DNA of 64,000 nt from Auricularia sp. M13 (GCA_037042915.1 CM073195.1:1550001-1614000); one strand, 5' to 3'; shown: positions 1-11,574, counted from the stretch's first letter. Made by a program: numbers and translations. The notes: generated by a model from the letters alone, not told the origin.

Positions 1-299
1 ATAAAGCAGGGTATCAAGGTAGCGCTTGGGCTATTACGGCGGGAGAATGTGCCAGGGCCGCGTTGGAAGAGCGAGGGATATAGACTTGAGGAATTGGTGA
101 GCTTTCGTCAGCAGGAAAGCACGCCCCTCAGTATTGACAAGCACTTACAAGGGCCCAATCCGATTTGAAGACGGTACGCGAGAGTGAGATGCACTCGAAC
201 GGTGCTGATGCACGCTCAGAGGGACATCGCGAGGTCATGGAGGCAGCCGAGAAGATTCACGGAGGCCCGATCAAAGCACCATGGTCGCTCCAATCGTAA
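1..299 (+). CDS. mpaB-like ER-bound oxygenase, C-terminal part (5' end outside window)
   Basis: Only the last three exons are in the window: 1-96, 152-173 and 220-299, ending in TAA at 297-299. The introns start GTGAGC and GTACGC and end in AAG and CTCAG. The spliced tail reads VPGPRWKSEGYRLEEL, then GPIRFED, then EGHREVMEAAEKIHG. This matches, exon for exon and in intron phase, the C-terminal tails of the two full-length mpaB-like genes at 11.9-15.7 kb, so it is a third paralogue, on the opposite strand. The family (mpaB/rubber-oxygenase-like, formerly DUF2236) contains ER-membrane oxygenases such as MpaB of mycophenolic acid synthesis. The substrate of this gene is unknown. The identification rests on paralogy within the window. 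Confidence 0.85.
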
Positions 300-974
300 A
301 AGGTAGCAACCTGCACGTGGTTGCAACAGCTGTCGATGATAGGTCACTCCAGTGACAGGAAAACGGGGAGGTGATACGCGAGAGCTCGAGCAGGATTTGG
401 GAGCTGTCTTGGGGGCGAACAGCAGGTAAATTTTTTCCATGGCTTGTTACACGTCGATAGATCTTGTGTGCTGGGGATATCGCATTAGGTATGCAAATCT
501 AGGATCGCGTTCCTGATGTTGCCCTGGGGGGCTGGGATGACCGAAGACCGAAAGAACAGAAATCGCGGAAGTCACCTTCAGCATTAGAGGCCGAGTTTTT
601 TCAAGCAATATGATCCGCGCTGGGCCTGGCGCGACTGACAACGGTGTCTCTTCGTAACGCCGTTGGCAACGCTAGCACGTGCCGAGCGTCGACCACATCG
701 CCGCGTCGCGTCCGTCACAATTGTAAGCGCATCCACCCGCACATCACCAATCGCACTGAGCGCATGGGTGATGACGGTGCGGTGGACCTTGCACGTTTGG
801 TCGCAGCGGGACTCGAAGAGGACATGTCCGTAGTTTGTGTATGTTTGTACCCTCCTCACCACCCGATGTCCCGAAGGACTCAGAGCTTGCTCCAGCTGTG
901 GCCACACGATATTTCATTCAGGCAGACCCGACCGGATAACTGTAACTATACAGAAACTTATACATCAACCGTCC
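300..974. other. intergenic, no gene seen
   Basis: Short overlapping frames exist on both strands, but none shows a domain, signal peptide or intron logic. The region separates the convergent ends of the mpaB-like fragment and the F-box gene. Confidence 0.6.
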
Positions 975-2579
975 TCATGCCAACAACGACGGCCGATGTG
1001 CAACAAGAAGACGCGAAAACTGAGCTCGCATGGCGCTCAGCATTGCAACCCCCAACAATTCCTGTCTACAGCGGGCCAACTGTGTCTCCCATCCCACATC
1101 TACATATGCTCCTGCGAAAAGTGTGCCGTCGCAGACGATTTTCAGCAGCTCAGCGTCGGGGCGCCGGAAAACGACGTGGCGCACGCGGTCTGGGCCGCAC
1201 CACACGCTCAGGCGCACTCTTGCAGCTCCATCGGAAAGGACGCCAACATGCGTCCAGTGCGGCAGCTCGCGCGTCGCAGCGCGCAGTGCTGCGCCACTTG
1301 CTATATCTGCGAAGACCATCTCGAGCTCCCTGACGTGGTCGTGGTCGCGCATCCTGGCCGGCGCGCGTTTCCCGTGAGGTGGGTCCAGCATCTCCGTCAG
1401 CGCGTCTGGGCTCGCCCATGGCGGCACCTCCAGCGTCAACTTGCGGAGGGTCGTGTCTGGGTCGATGAACGGCAGCATCGCGCCCGCTTGTACCGCCCAG
1501 AGGGTCAGCTCGGTGAGCTTCGGGAACACACGCAGAAGGTGCAAGTGCTGCGTCGCGCGCGCGATTGCTGCGCCTGCTGTGTATGGCGTTGAGAGCGATA
1601 GCACGTTGGCGAATGCGCCGGCTGCCCAGTGCCGCGAGTCACCCAATGTACACGACAACAGCACGACCTCGGTTAGACGCGGCGCGGTGCCTTCAAATAT
1701 CCTGCAATTGAGTGGTATCGAATTTCCTGAGCTTCGCGGCGCGGTGAGCACAAATCTTTCCAGTAGCGGCGCAGCTTTCTTGCTGAGTACGTGCATCATT
1801 GCCATAGCCGTTTTTTGTCCGGTGTCGGCGGCCACCCGAAGTTCCAGCTGGCGCAGACGAGAAACATGCTCGCCGAGCGGTGCATGGAGGACATCGACAT
1901 GCCAAGGGCGCAGATCGTGCATGGCGAGTGAAAGCGGCAGGCGCTTGCTGAGTGCGAGGAATTGCTGAATGACGATACGGTCCGTCTTGAAGTCAGCCCA
2001 GCACTCGTGGTCCCACACCGACCTCCTGCGCGCGAACAGCTCCAGATCACACCACAGCCGCGGCGCGCTTCGCGCAGCTGCGCGCCACGAGCTGCACACC
2101 TGCGTCGCGGCCAGTCGATCGCGGAACGGCGCGTGTACAAGGATGGCGCAGAGCACCTCGGGCGGCATGCTGCGGCATTTGCGCGCGTTGCCTTCCCTTG
2201 CGTACCGCACTGCGGTGGCATAGAGACTCTCGTGCACCTGGTGGAGAACAATCTCGATGGCCTCGTCGATATTGAAGCCCACTCGGCCGCCAGAAATCAC
2301 AAGCTCGAACGCCGTTTCGACCACCGTCTGTTTCAGGGACCGCTCGATGCCGTCCGGAATCGACAAAGTCAACGTTTCTGCGGACGGTCCAGCATCGCAG
2401 GCAAAGCCAGCGCCGCCATTGCCTGACATCAGTCTCAGCGACAGCTCGCATCGCTGGACGAGCATATTGCAGAACCGGGCGGCGTGAAGCAGGTGATTCT
2501 CCAGCGGCCACTTGCGTATGAGCATCTTGGAGCGGTACCAGTCCTCGAGCGCTTGGTCGACAGCCCAGGACACGGGCAT
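975..2579 (-). CDS. F-box domain protein
   Basis: A single uninterrupted ORF of 534 residues. A typical agaricomycete F-box lies around residues 135-185 (MPPEVLCAILVHAPFRDRL, ATQVCSSWRAAARSAPRLW). The following about 330 residues have the leucine-spaced pattern of the LRR-like C-terminal halves of these proteins (RLRQLELRV, LTEVVLLSC, KLTELTLWA, LRKLTLEVP). F-box proteins usually dock to SKP1 in SCF ubiquitin ligases and choose substrates through the C-terminal part; the target here cannot be inferred. Agaricomycete genomes carry very large, fast-evolving sets of such genes. The first ATG gives about 130 residues ahead of the F-box. Internal starts are possible, but the upstream stretch is continuous and plausible. 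Confidence 0.85.
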   Translation of the reverse strand: MPVSWAVDQALEDWYRSKMLIRKWPLENHLLHAARFCNMLVQRCELSLRLMSGNGGAGFACDAGPSAETLTLSIPDGIERSLKQTVVETAFELVISGGRVGFNIDEAIEIVLHQVHESLYATAVRYAREGNARKCRSMPPEVLCAILVHAPFRDRLAATQVCSSWRAAARSAPRLWCDLELFARRRSVWDHECWADFKTDRIVIQQFLALSKRLPLSLAMHDLRPWHVDVLHAPLGEHVSRLRQLELRVAADTGQKTAMAMMHVLSKKAAPLLERFVLTAPRSSGNSIPLNCRIFEGTAPRLTEVVLLSCTLGDSRHWAAGAFANVLSLSTPYTAGAAIARATQHLHLLRVFPKLTELTLWAVQAGAMLPFIDPDTTLRKLTLEVPPWASPDALTEMLDPPHGKRAPARMRDHDHVRELEMVFADIASGAALRAATRELPHWTHVGVLSDGAARVRLSVWCGPDRVRHVVFRRPDAELLKIVCDGTLFAGAYVDVGWETQLARCRQELLGVAMLSAMRAQFSRLLVAHRPSLLA

Positions 2580-2789
2580 CGTAGCTCCGGCTTTAGATGG
2601 GGGCCTGGAAACAAAGGCTACTACTTATAAGGGACAGGACCACTGTCAAAGAGCACGTCGCATACGAATTGTGGCACACTAAGGCAAATCAACCATCATA
2701 GTCAGGTCGGTGGTGGTCGTTCGTCGTATATTTATGATGTGTTGATTCCACAGACGTGCCAGCTCGTGCTACTCCGATACTACACAAAA

Positions 2790-3743
2790 TTATGCATCCA
2801 CCTTTAAGGTAGAAAAAACCACGGCCTTGTTCTTCTCGAGGTACTCCGTAAACGGGGTAAGGGGGAGGCCGTAGGTCTTGAGCTTGGCAATTTCCTCGTC
2901 CGGGACAACGAGTCCCGTCTTGTTCATCCAATCCGCAAAACCGGCAGTCACTGGGGCGAATGGGTTCGACGTGTCCTTGGCCAACTCGGCGGGTTCGAGG
3001 AACTCGGTGGCGATCTCGACACCGGCGAATTTCTCGAGCGCGCGCACGACCTGCTCCAAAGTGAGATTCTCTGCAGCGAGGGTGATCTCCTTGCCCGCAA
3101 ACTTAGCGGGCTCGAGCAGTGCCGCGGCCGCCCAGGACCCGATGTCCGCCGGGTCGAGATGCGCGATCGGCATGTCGCGGCGGATGGCGGTCGAGAGCTT
3201 GCGCTCGGTGTGCAGCTTCGGGAACTGGAAACGGTTGTGGGGGGCGGTGTAGTTGTGGAAGAGCCACGGCGGGCGAAGGACTGTCCAGTACTTGATGCCG
3301 CTGTTACGCACGGCGTCTTCAGCGGAGGACTTGGACTCGTAGTACTGCTTCATCGGATAGTCGGGCACCTCCTTGACCCATTGAGCGTGTTTGTCGGTGT
3401 TCTGCACCGTGCTGATCACCAGCGACTCGACCGTCCCCGCCTCGCGCGCAGCATCGACAAAGCGCTGCGCCTGCTTCCCCTCCCCAGTTGGATCGGTGAA
3501 TGTCGGGTAGGGATTGATGAAGACGCCCTTCACGCCGACGGTGGCCTTCTTGATGGCTTCAACGTCGTCAAAATCTCCTGTGAAGAGTACTGCGCCGAGT
3601 TTCTCGAGCTCCTTGGCCTCAGGTTTGGCGGGATCGCGCACAAGAGCGTGTACGCGCTGGCCAGCCTTGAGCAGTGCACGAGCTACAGCGCCGCCTTGAG
3701 CACCCGTAGCACCGGTAACAAGATAGGCAGAGGACGACGACAT
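2790..3743 (-). CDS. NmrA-like NAD(P)-binding protein (atypical SDR)
   Basis: An intronless 317-residue ORF. The N terminus holds the Rossmann nucleotide-binding loop VTGATGAQGGAVARALL (residues about 8-24), followed by VHALVRDPAKPEAKELEKLG, in which an Arg after the second strand suggests NADP(H) preference. Later family-like segments include KGVFINPYP, SLVISTVQNTDKHAQW and the conserved tail region around FADWMNKTGL. The length is normal for NmrA/HSCARG-type proteins (300-350). In this family some members are redox sensors or regulators and others are reductases or isomerases; no catalytic tyrosine motif makes an enzyme role certain here. The gene stands alone between the F-box gene and the BCS1-like gene, all on the minus strand. 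Confidence 0.9.
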   Translation of the reverse strand: MSSSSAYLVTGATGAQGGAVARALLKAGQRVHALVRDPAKPEAKELEKLGAVLFTGDFDDVEAIKKATVGVKGVFINPYPTFTDPTGEGKQAQRFVDAAREAGTVESLVISTVQNTDKHAQWVKEVPDYPMKQYYESKSSAEDAVRNSGIKYWTVLRPPWLFHNYTAPHNRFQFPKLHTERKLSTAIRRDMPIAHLDPADIGSWAAAALLEPAKFAGKEITLAAENLTLEQVVRALEKFAGVEIATEFLEPAELAKDTSNPFAPVTAGFADWMNKTGLVVPDEEIAKLKTYGLPLTPFTEYLEKNKAVVFSTLKVDA

Positions 3744-4159
3744 TTGACTAGATGCTGTTAGATCGACGACAGAGGCGAGAGCGACGGCCGTGTATTTAAC
3801 TCCAGGCTCAGATTACCAATCAGCATGACTAACCAATCGATTGTAACGCTGCGGATCCTCCGTTATATTTATAAGTAGTGTTAAAATACACGGCGCCTGG
3901 TCCAGCGTCGTACCTGGAGCATACCAGGCCGAAAGCATTACATATTCTCCAGATCAAGTAGTTAAACTGGCTCAGCAGCTATGACAGCAAGGAGGCCGCA
4001 CCCGCCAATTGCTGACCGCAAAACATTCAACATTCTATTTCGAGCTACGATATTCAAGGCTCGCTCACCGCAGAAACTGAGAAGTGAAATGGCAGAGAAA
4101 TACTGTATGTCGGACATCTCGTCACGTAATACATGGCGCTAACATTCCTGAGAGCGCCT
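3744..4159. other. intergenic/promoter of the NmrA-like gene
   Basis: Upstream of the NmrA-like start there is AT-richer sequence (around 3860-3890) that could hold its promoter. No other gene is seen. Confidence 0.5.
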
Positions 4160-6887
4160 CTATAGCTCATCCTCAGAACCACTCTGCAGACCCTTGGCCC
4201 GCCGCTGCGCCTTGAGCTTCCTTCGTGCAATAGCATTCCTTCGCCGTGCCTCCTCCCGCTCCTTATCCTCCCGTTCCTCCTGTGCGACAAACTCGGAGAC
4301 AGCTCCAATAGCTCCAAGAGGATCGCTCTTCCAGAGCAACAAGAATCCCTGCAGCGCCGCCGCAGAAAACTTGCCCTCGGGGATAGCATCTCCAAACGTC
4401 TCGGCTAGCACATGCAGCTCGCTCCTGCTCAGGTAGGCGCGCGGCGCGTCGGGATCTGCTGCGCGGCTTGGCGCGGATACACTAACGTGGGCGGAGGAAA
4501 GTCGCGGTGGGCCCGAGGATGCACTTGCGGCGGCCGATGGGTACGAATCTGGAGGGAAGAAGCGCTCGAACATCCGTGCTGCCTGGTCGCGGGTCGATGC
4601 TGTGTAAGACACCTTGACGTCGATGCGCCCTGGGCGAATGAGTGCGGGATCGAGCTTCTCGATGTGGTTTGTCTATCGCAGTTACAGACGAGAATTTAGC
4701 ACTGAATGAACAGGTGTCCTGGAACACGAACCGTAGCAAAGAGCAGACGTCCCTCCTCGCTCCAGACTCCGTCTATAAGGTTGAGGAGCCCACTGAGCGT
4801 GACGTCGCTCGTTTTCGGCGGCAGCGCCATCTCGTCCAGCTCGGCTAATGCTTCCTCGGAAAGCTCCACGCCTTGGGCAGCAGCTTCTTGTTCCCGTGCG
4901 CGTCGACGCGCCCCACGCTCCTCCATCTCCTCCTCTTTCTCAGCCTCGATATCATCTGCGCGACGCGGTTCTGGAAATGTGCAATCGATGTCTTCAATGC
5001 TCAGAATGCATTCAGGTGGCGTCTCAGCTACGAGGCTCTGCAAAGCCGAATCGTCCATGCTGATTGAGAAATTGAGTAAGACGGAGCGCTGGCTGAGTGG
5101 ACGGAAGAAGCCATACCCTTTCGTGGCTAGAGAAATGGAGTATATGGGCAGCATGAGCTCGCTTGCCTGCGCAGCGCATGAGCAACTCAAGAAATAGCGC
5201 CAGCGGGTCACTTACCAGCGCGTGGATCGTCGAACTTTTCCCCGTCCCAGGCATACCATGCAGCAGGTAACCTCGGCGATGCGGCACGCCGGCCGTGCGA
5301 TACCATTTCTCGCTGGCCAGGAAGTCGCGCGCATCGTCGAGAAGAAGTTCCAGAACCCCCGCGGGCAAGATGAGCGTCTCCAGCGGCCGTCGCGCCTTTG
5401 TGATCGTCTTTGACCAAGAACCATACTATACGAGGGTCGGGGTGACGTCAGAAACTCAAACTGCGGGATATCTAGGATCCTCAGTATCCGTACCTGATCT
5501 GCAAGGTAGACGGTGACGTGGTGCATCGCGGCCTTGGAGAACTGCACCCGCGCGGCTTCAATCATGTCGTCCAGCACGGCACGGTTGGCGTTATGCAGGC
5601 TATGCGTTTCATCAGAATGAGATGCGCGTGCGCAAGTGGGCAGGTGGTGGTAACGCACATGAGGGTTAGTTTCCCGCCCTCCTCCTTACCGGTCCGCCAG
5701 TCGCGGGAGCCAGCGTCACGCGTGACCTGCACCCAGTGTTCCTTCCACTTGAACAGTTGCGGACGGTCTGGAGCAGGACGATAAACGAGCTTTTGCCGCT
5801 TGCGAAGACGTTTGAGAAGCTCCTCGTTCATCTCCTCATCAACGACGACTTGAAGATCCTGCGCCGAGCTGATGCCCCAGGATGAACCTTGCTGCTTCGA
5901 GGAAACGTATAGCTGGCGCACGTTGCCCCATGCATTGGCACTGCCCTGAAAGCCATTCAGACTATACTAGTTGTAACTAAAAAGCTGAACGTACTAAGAA
6001 CTCGCAGAGCCATTCGAAGATTCTATCCGGCTGCTCGACATAGGCCGTGATAACAGATTCAGACTAGAGAATAGTCGTGAGAATATGGAATCATCATGGA
6101 TGCCCCCATGCACCTTGGGTCCTGTGTCATCGACGAGACGCGGCTTCGATTTTCTAATGTATTCCTTGCGAGCTTCATCAATGAGCGCTGTAAGAACCCA
6201 TTTCTTCCAGGAGTACACGCTTTTACAAAGTCAGAAATGGCACGTATGAAACGTAAAGAACGCACGAAACGGAGATCGCGCCGTCGACCTCTTCTCCGGT
6301 GCGCCAGTGCTTGGTGCCTGGAGTTTTGCTGATCTTCAGCCATTGCCCACGCCATCGCCAGAAATCCTCTTGATTGGCCGCGGCTTGGTACGATGGTAAA
6401 GGGTGCCCATCGTCATTGGAAATGGAAGACAGGGATGTGGTCACGCGGAATGTGGTCATGAAGCCCCATGCCTGCTGAGATGCGAGATAATCGTCGATCC
6501 AGTCATAGCTGCGGATAGGTTCAGGGCCGGAAATGACTTGAAAACGTAGAAGCTCAGCTCACGCAAAGTCGCCATTTTCAAATTTAGCCGTCGTAAAGAT
6601 GCCTGCGGAGAAGTAAGCATGCGTAGGGGCGGATGCAGGACTTTTTACTTACTCGCAGTGACCTTGTTGCTGACTTGCTGCCAAAGCCGGTGGCCAGTTT
6701 CCATTACGGAACCCAGGAGCAACAGGCGCGCGCCATCCTGGAACCATTGCTGTTGAAGGAGCGGTATGATATACGCGTAGACGACGCGCAAGCTGAGCAC
6801 AAGCGTGATGACTGCCTCGTAGGCCGAGTATGCAGTTTCGTATACCGCGCCAGGCGCAGTGAGCGTTACATTCTTGAAGCCCTCCAT
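4160..6887 (-). CDS. BCS1-like mitochondrial AAA ATPase with duplicated N-terminal domain
   Basis: Ten exons fit one frame of 728 residues: 6887-6653, 6602-6563, 6508-6266, 6219-6114, 6063-5995, 5945-5659, 5599-5494, 5425-5216, 5166-5117 plus 5059-4732, and 4672-4160 (eleven pieces counting the 50-nt exon). The order is N-terminal hydrophobic segment (VVYAYIIPLLQQQW), a BCS1_N unit (IFTTAKFENGDFAYDWI to LIDEARKEYIRK), a second BCS1_N unit (VITAYVEQPDRIFEWLCEFL to MIEAARVQFSKAAM), then one AAA domain. The AAA domain has Walker A GMPGTGKSS, Walker B CILSIEDIDCTF and sensor region LLFATTNHIEKLDPALIRPG. An acidic insertion of Glu and Arg follows Walker B. BCS1 translocates the Rieske protein in mitochondria; basidiomycete paralogues are numerous and mostly uncharacterised. 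Homologous introns in both N units have equal phase, and the last exon of each is 106 nt. Alternatively the upstream unit is a remnant of a second gene. Confidence 0.85.
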
Positions 6888-7791
6888 GACTGTGATGCCA
6901 ACGCTGTTGCCCGTGGCGATTTATGGGTGATAAATGAGTCAGTGCACTGTAGTCGGAACAAAAAACTGTGCCAGGGAGTCAAATCTGTGCATAGCTCCGG
7001 GTGGCAAGCGCCGGCGCCAGGCGGACGGAAATGTGCAACGCAGACCATCTTGGTCCGAAAGAGAAATGACTTCAAAGACCCTGCGCATGGATCTAAGTAT
7101 ACCGCACCTTCTATAATTCAATTAATTGCAGATCTCAGTCTCTGATACTCCTGAACGTGCGCGGTTCCCTTGACGAAGCCAGAAACTGGGCTCTATCGAT
7201 GGGCGAGGAACGTCAGATCGGATCGGAAGATTCGTTTTATCCCACGATAGCGTGCTTCGCAAGGCTTCGCAGGAACAAAGGCAATCTGAGACAAGCAGGC
7301 CATTGAGTTGGATTCTGGGGGCAGGGACGATAAATAAGATATGGACGACAACAAAGCCTAGAGTAGCTACAAAGACACAAGTTCATAATAACCCAAGGAG
7401 CCCACAGCAAGCGATAATCGTCCGCGTGTGGAGGAAGGGGGTGGCATCCGACTGGCCGCATGACCAGATTACGGATGCACATGCACAGGTGACAGCCGCG
7501 ACGGGCGGATGCACAGAGAGCCTGGGAAAGAGTTACAGCGAGTAGCAGATGTCCATGGTGTAGTGGTTCGTGTATGAAAATATGAAGGGTGATGCGATGT
7601 ACGAGTGAGATGATGCGATGGGCGATAACCAGACATGACAATGAGAGGACCGTGTGCAAGAGGGAGAGGTAGAGTACGAGAGACGATGTGAATGCCGGAG
7701 TGACGGCGAATTAGGGGAGTGTGATAGGAAGCTGTGGGAGCGGACGAGGATACGAGAGAGCGAATGTGGAACCGACGCAGGCGCGCGCCGC
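6888..7791. other. intergenic, no gene seen
   Basis: Weak overlapping ORFs on both strands without recognisable domains. The region serves as 5' flank of the BCS1-like gene and 3' flank of the next gene. Confidence 0.5.
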
Positions 7792-8618
7792 TCAGTCACT
7801 ATCCTCGTCGTCTTCGAGCTCCGAGTCGTCGTCCTGCACGCCGACGCTGAAGATTTTGTAAGTGGGAGACGGGCCGCGGCAGGCCACGGCCATCGCTATC
7901 GCGTTTTGGGCTGGGAGGCTTCCGGAAATGCAGCGGGCAGTCCCGGAGGAGGCACAGGGGATGATAGTGCCGGAACTGGTTTTGGCTATGGGGCGGCGAC
8001 TAGGCGAGGCCTGCGGTGTGCGGTGCGTACGCGGGGTCGCGGAGCACGGCGTCGCGGTGGCGGACGAGCGGCCGCTGCGCAAGGGCGCGAAGTATTCGCT
8101 GCTAGACGCCTCGCCCGGCGTCGTTGGCGGACCAGTCGAGGCTGACGATGTGGAGTCCGTGCTGTTGCGCGTCGTGAGAGGCGGCATGGTCCCAATCGCC
8201 TTGCTTTTTGTGTTGTCCTTCGCCGGCATCGCGGTCATGCGTAACTACGGCCATCTATGAGCTCTAGCAGCATCAACGGCACGACGAAGGGGACGTACAC
8301 GACGGACAAGAGGCGGCTCGTCGTCCTCTGACGACGACGTTGCAATCGTCTTTTTGGATCCTTTGAGGACCTTCGCGAGCTATGGACGGGGGTGAGCGCC
8401 AGTATGGCGACATCAACCAATCCACACACCTTAGCCTGACTCGCCCTGCGCGAACTTTCATCGCCGGACCAGGAGAGAATGGTGGGCTCCACGATCTCCA
8501 CATACGGGAATTCGTCGAGCGAGTGCACGAAGCTCGGGAGGGCGGCGAGGTCGCGGGCGACGGTCTTGCTGCTGGCGGTGTGGCGCGGCGAGCGCGCGGC
8601 GGCGAGGGTGTTGCTCAT
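7792..8618 (-). CDS. protein of unknown function with acidic C terminus
   Basis: Not recognised. Three exons give 240 residues: 8618-8430, 8379-8299 and 8244-7792, with introns of 50 and 54 nt (GTGTGT...ATAG and GTACGT...GTAG). The N-terminal part contains LDEFPYVEIVEPTILSW. The middle is Ser/Thr/Pro- and Lys/Arg-rich with a casein-kinase-like stretch SSSEDDEPP. A semi-hydrophobic segment GSLPAQNAIAMAVACRG lies before the end, and the protein finishes with QDDDSELEDDEDSD. The acidic tail and basic, disordered middle would suit a nuclear or chromatin-associated protein, but that is inference only. If the second intron is not used, translation stops soon after exon 2, so that splice decides the product. 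Confidence 0.55.
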
Positions 8619-9978
8619 GTCTGCGGGGGTGGTTGTCTGAGTAGTGTGGAGTGTGAGGAAGGCTGGTTGAGACCCGGGTGTGGTTGGGTGGCGGAGACGG
8701 CGCCCCCGGAATATATGGCAGAAAGAGTTGCGTCCGAGTCCGCGTCCGCGTCCGGTTTGAAATCAAACAAGCGCCCGGGCCTAGGATTCCAGATTAAAAC
8801 CGCGCTCCGCCCGATCTTCCTCCTGGCCTGTGTCTGAACGAGCCTGCCTGCGCCCAGCGAGCTGCTGAATGCCCACCTCCCCCTCAGTTCGAGAGCGTCG
8901 ACACGTCACTCCTGCGCGCTTCCGGCGTGGGCGTGGTGCGCTGCGAACGAGCACATGACCAGAAATTACCACCACCTGTGTGCTCTGAGTTCGCCTGTGA
9001 CCCAGGGACGGCCTCTGCAAGCTCTGCCCGCGCGTTGTCAGCTCCATCCGAAGCCATTCTGTAATCCGCTCGTTCATCAATGTCGCCGTCTTGTCGCATC
9101 CCGTCCCTGCAGGTCGCTCGTCTGACCTCGTCAGTCACGCATTCTACGTCCCGTCTCACAGTGGAGCTCTTTTCTTCGATGTGCATCTTGGTGGCTCCAT
9201 GTACTCGGACTCCTCATCTGCAGAATCAGCAGACCTCACTCTACCACATTCCGTGCACGCGCTGCCCCCCTGCGACCCGTCTTCGTCGCGTAATTTCGTA
9301 AATACTTCGCGCACACAGCTCGAATCACGGCATCCTAGACGTTGCCGACATGCTGCACTCCTGTTTACCTGTGCTGCTTGTAGATGTGCTACAGCTCTGG
9401 ACGCTGGCCTCTCCAGAGTCGACTCTGGGGCATCGGTCCACACGACTGCTTTCCTGACTCTTGAGTCACGCTCGCACAAGAGAAATTGACAGTTTCGCAG
9501 AGTTGAATATTAGAAACTGCTTGTACTTTGCTCAACGATCGAAGAAGTGCCAGGACCCTCGAGAAAGCCATCGAGGACACCGTCGTCCCGTGCTTAGGAA
9601 CCAATATCCTCACCCTCCGAGTCGTACGACATCTGATTTCGAGACAGTTTGCGGCTGCGTTATACAAGTGTCCGGACTAAATTAAGCGAGGGACAAGCGC
9701 AATCGACTCAACGAGCCTGAAGACCTGGCAACATGTATAAAACCTACCTACATCCGATCCCTGCCCTGCTTTGGCGCATTTCTATAGTCAACCCATGCTC
9801 GACTCAGCACCATATGATTCGCATTGCCGATTGGAAGTCGCGTCTGAGTGGCCTGATACCCCCATCTCATTGCATGTGGACAGATTGTATTCATTCATTC
9901 ATTCATTGCACGACAGCGTGTACACAAGAGCTCCCAATCCTACACAGAATTCAAAGAAAGGAAAAGCAGAGAAAAAAT
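8619..9978. other. intergenic, no gene seen
   Basis: GC-rich near 8.5-8.8 kb (promoter side of the preceding gene) and then about 1 kb with only short frames. A small (TTCA)4-like run lies near 9891-9906. No domain or peptide motif was recognised. Confidence 0.5.
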
Positions 9979-11574
9979 TTAGGCCTCGATGTCAGCTGGG
10001 ATACCTTCGCCTTGCGTAGCATCGCGTATCTTGCCCTCATCCGCAAAGGAAAGGATGCCGCCTATCTGCAGGCTCTCGACGACGGCCTCGGCCTCCTCGA
10101 TGGACATGTTGCCGAGGACCTTATTGACCTTCTCGAGCTTGCCGCTTTGGAGCGCCTTCTGCAGCTCGGGCGGGAAGCCGGAGAAGATGTCCCAGCGCAT
10201 CTGCAGGGCCTTGCGCACCTCCTCGATGTCGAGGTCCTCGACGCCCTCGCCCTCGAGGCGCAGGTCGGCGGGCGGCGGGCCGTCGGGGACGTTAAAGGAG
10301 ATGCTCTGCGACGGGTCCTGCGCGACGAGCTGGATCTGCTCCTTGCCGCCCTTGGCGCGGATCTCCTCCTCCTCGGCGCGCACGATGGCCGCGCGCCGCT
10401 TGACGTGCGCGTACGTGTCCTCGAAGTCCTTCCGGAACACGCTCTCCGCGCGTGGATCGCCGTTCATCATGCGCTGGAAGAACACCCGCACGCCGTCCTT
10501 GCCCAGCTTCTCGCAGTACTGCAGCGTGAGCGACTGGTGCACGCACTGCGCCGCGTACTTGTAGTTGCCGCGCTGCTCCGCGCTGAAGCCCTCGACGAGC
10601 AGCGCGTCGCTCGCGCCCGGGACGTAGACGGAGCGGTGCTTCTGGATGTACTCGTAGGACGCGGCGTAGTCGTGTATCTTGATTTTCGCGTAGCCCTTGA
10701 GCTCGGGCGTCATCTCGGGCAGGCTCTCCGCGTCGTCCTCTTCCTCAGTATCCGAGTCGTCTTTGGCGGGTGCGGCTGCTGGCGCTGCAGGGGCAGCAGA
10801 AGTGGACGCTTTCGGATTCAAGACTTCGATTTCGGTGTGCTGTTCTTTCTTGGTCTTCTTGGGTGGTACCAAAGGCGCCGGTTCTGGCTTCGGCGGCACG
10901 TACTACAAATTGTAAGTGACTCAGATACTATACAAGAAGGAATTATGGCTCACCTTGGACTCGAAACCTTCATGAATGTCGTCCGAGGTAATCTTCTTCT
11001 TCTGCTCTGCAATTTCGTTCGCCAGCTCCTTCTTGATATGTTCATGGTGCGCCTTGAATTCGTCGATATGGTCCCGTATCTCCTGGACGAGCTTCTCGGC
11101 GAACTTGGGGTCGGACTTGTCGACGCCCTTGTTCTTCAAATCGTTATAGATCTTGAGTAGGCTGGCCTCGAGCAGCGCATCGTACGTCGGCTGGTTCGGC
11201 GCGTTCGACGGAGGCTTGTCCGGGCTGGGGTTCGTCTTCAGGCGCTCGACGAGCACGGAGAAGGCCTCGGGGCCGCCGCGCTCGGTGTCGGCCAGCGCCT
11301 GGTCGAGCCGCGGCAGGATCACGTCGTTGCAGGCGATTTCGGCGGTCAGCTGGGCGATGCGGGCCTTGCGCTTCTCGCGCTTCTCGTGGATGTCGCGCTG
11401 CTTCCAGCGCACGAGCGACTTGTGGTCCACGTTCGGGTGGCCCTCAATGTCAGAGTCGTCTGAGACCTGGACAGCGTGCGCCACGGAGTCAGTACAATTG
11501 TAACTGAGGCGAGATCGGACGCGATTGCAGCTGCGCACCTCAAGCTGGTCCCATTTGGAGTAGTTCAGAGGCAT
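9979..11574 (-). CDS. CDC37: Hsp90 co-chaperone Cdc37
   Basis: Three exons (11574-11539, 11466-10954, 10902-9979) give 490 residues, close to yeast Cdc37 (about 506). The N terminus is the family hallmark: MPLNYSKWDQLE, then VSDDSDIEGHPNVDHKSL and RWKQRDIHEKREKRK. This contains the serine before acidic residues that casein kinase 2 phosphorylates in known Cdc37s. A long helical, charged region follows, with an Ala/Pro/Asp/Glu-rich linker around residue 205-235. The C-terminal Hsp90-binding half contains VVESLQIGGILSF. Cdc37 loads protein-kinase clients onto Hsp90 in the cytosol and is essential in yeast. The first exon encodes only 12 residues, so the first intron (72 nt) is needed to reach the conserved start. 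The long plus-strand frame across this gene is an antisense shadow. Confidence 0.96.

Noticed and set aside
9891-9906. (TTCA)n microsatellite
   Set aside because: Only about four units; common background and no link to a gene.
9733-11160. 475-codon plus-strand ORF
   Set aside because: It lies antisense over CDC37, whose frame has clear family motifs; the plus frame is a GC-driven shadow.
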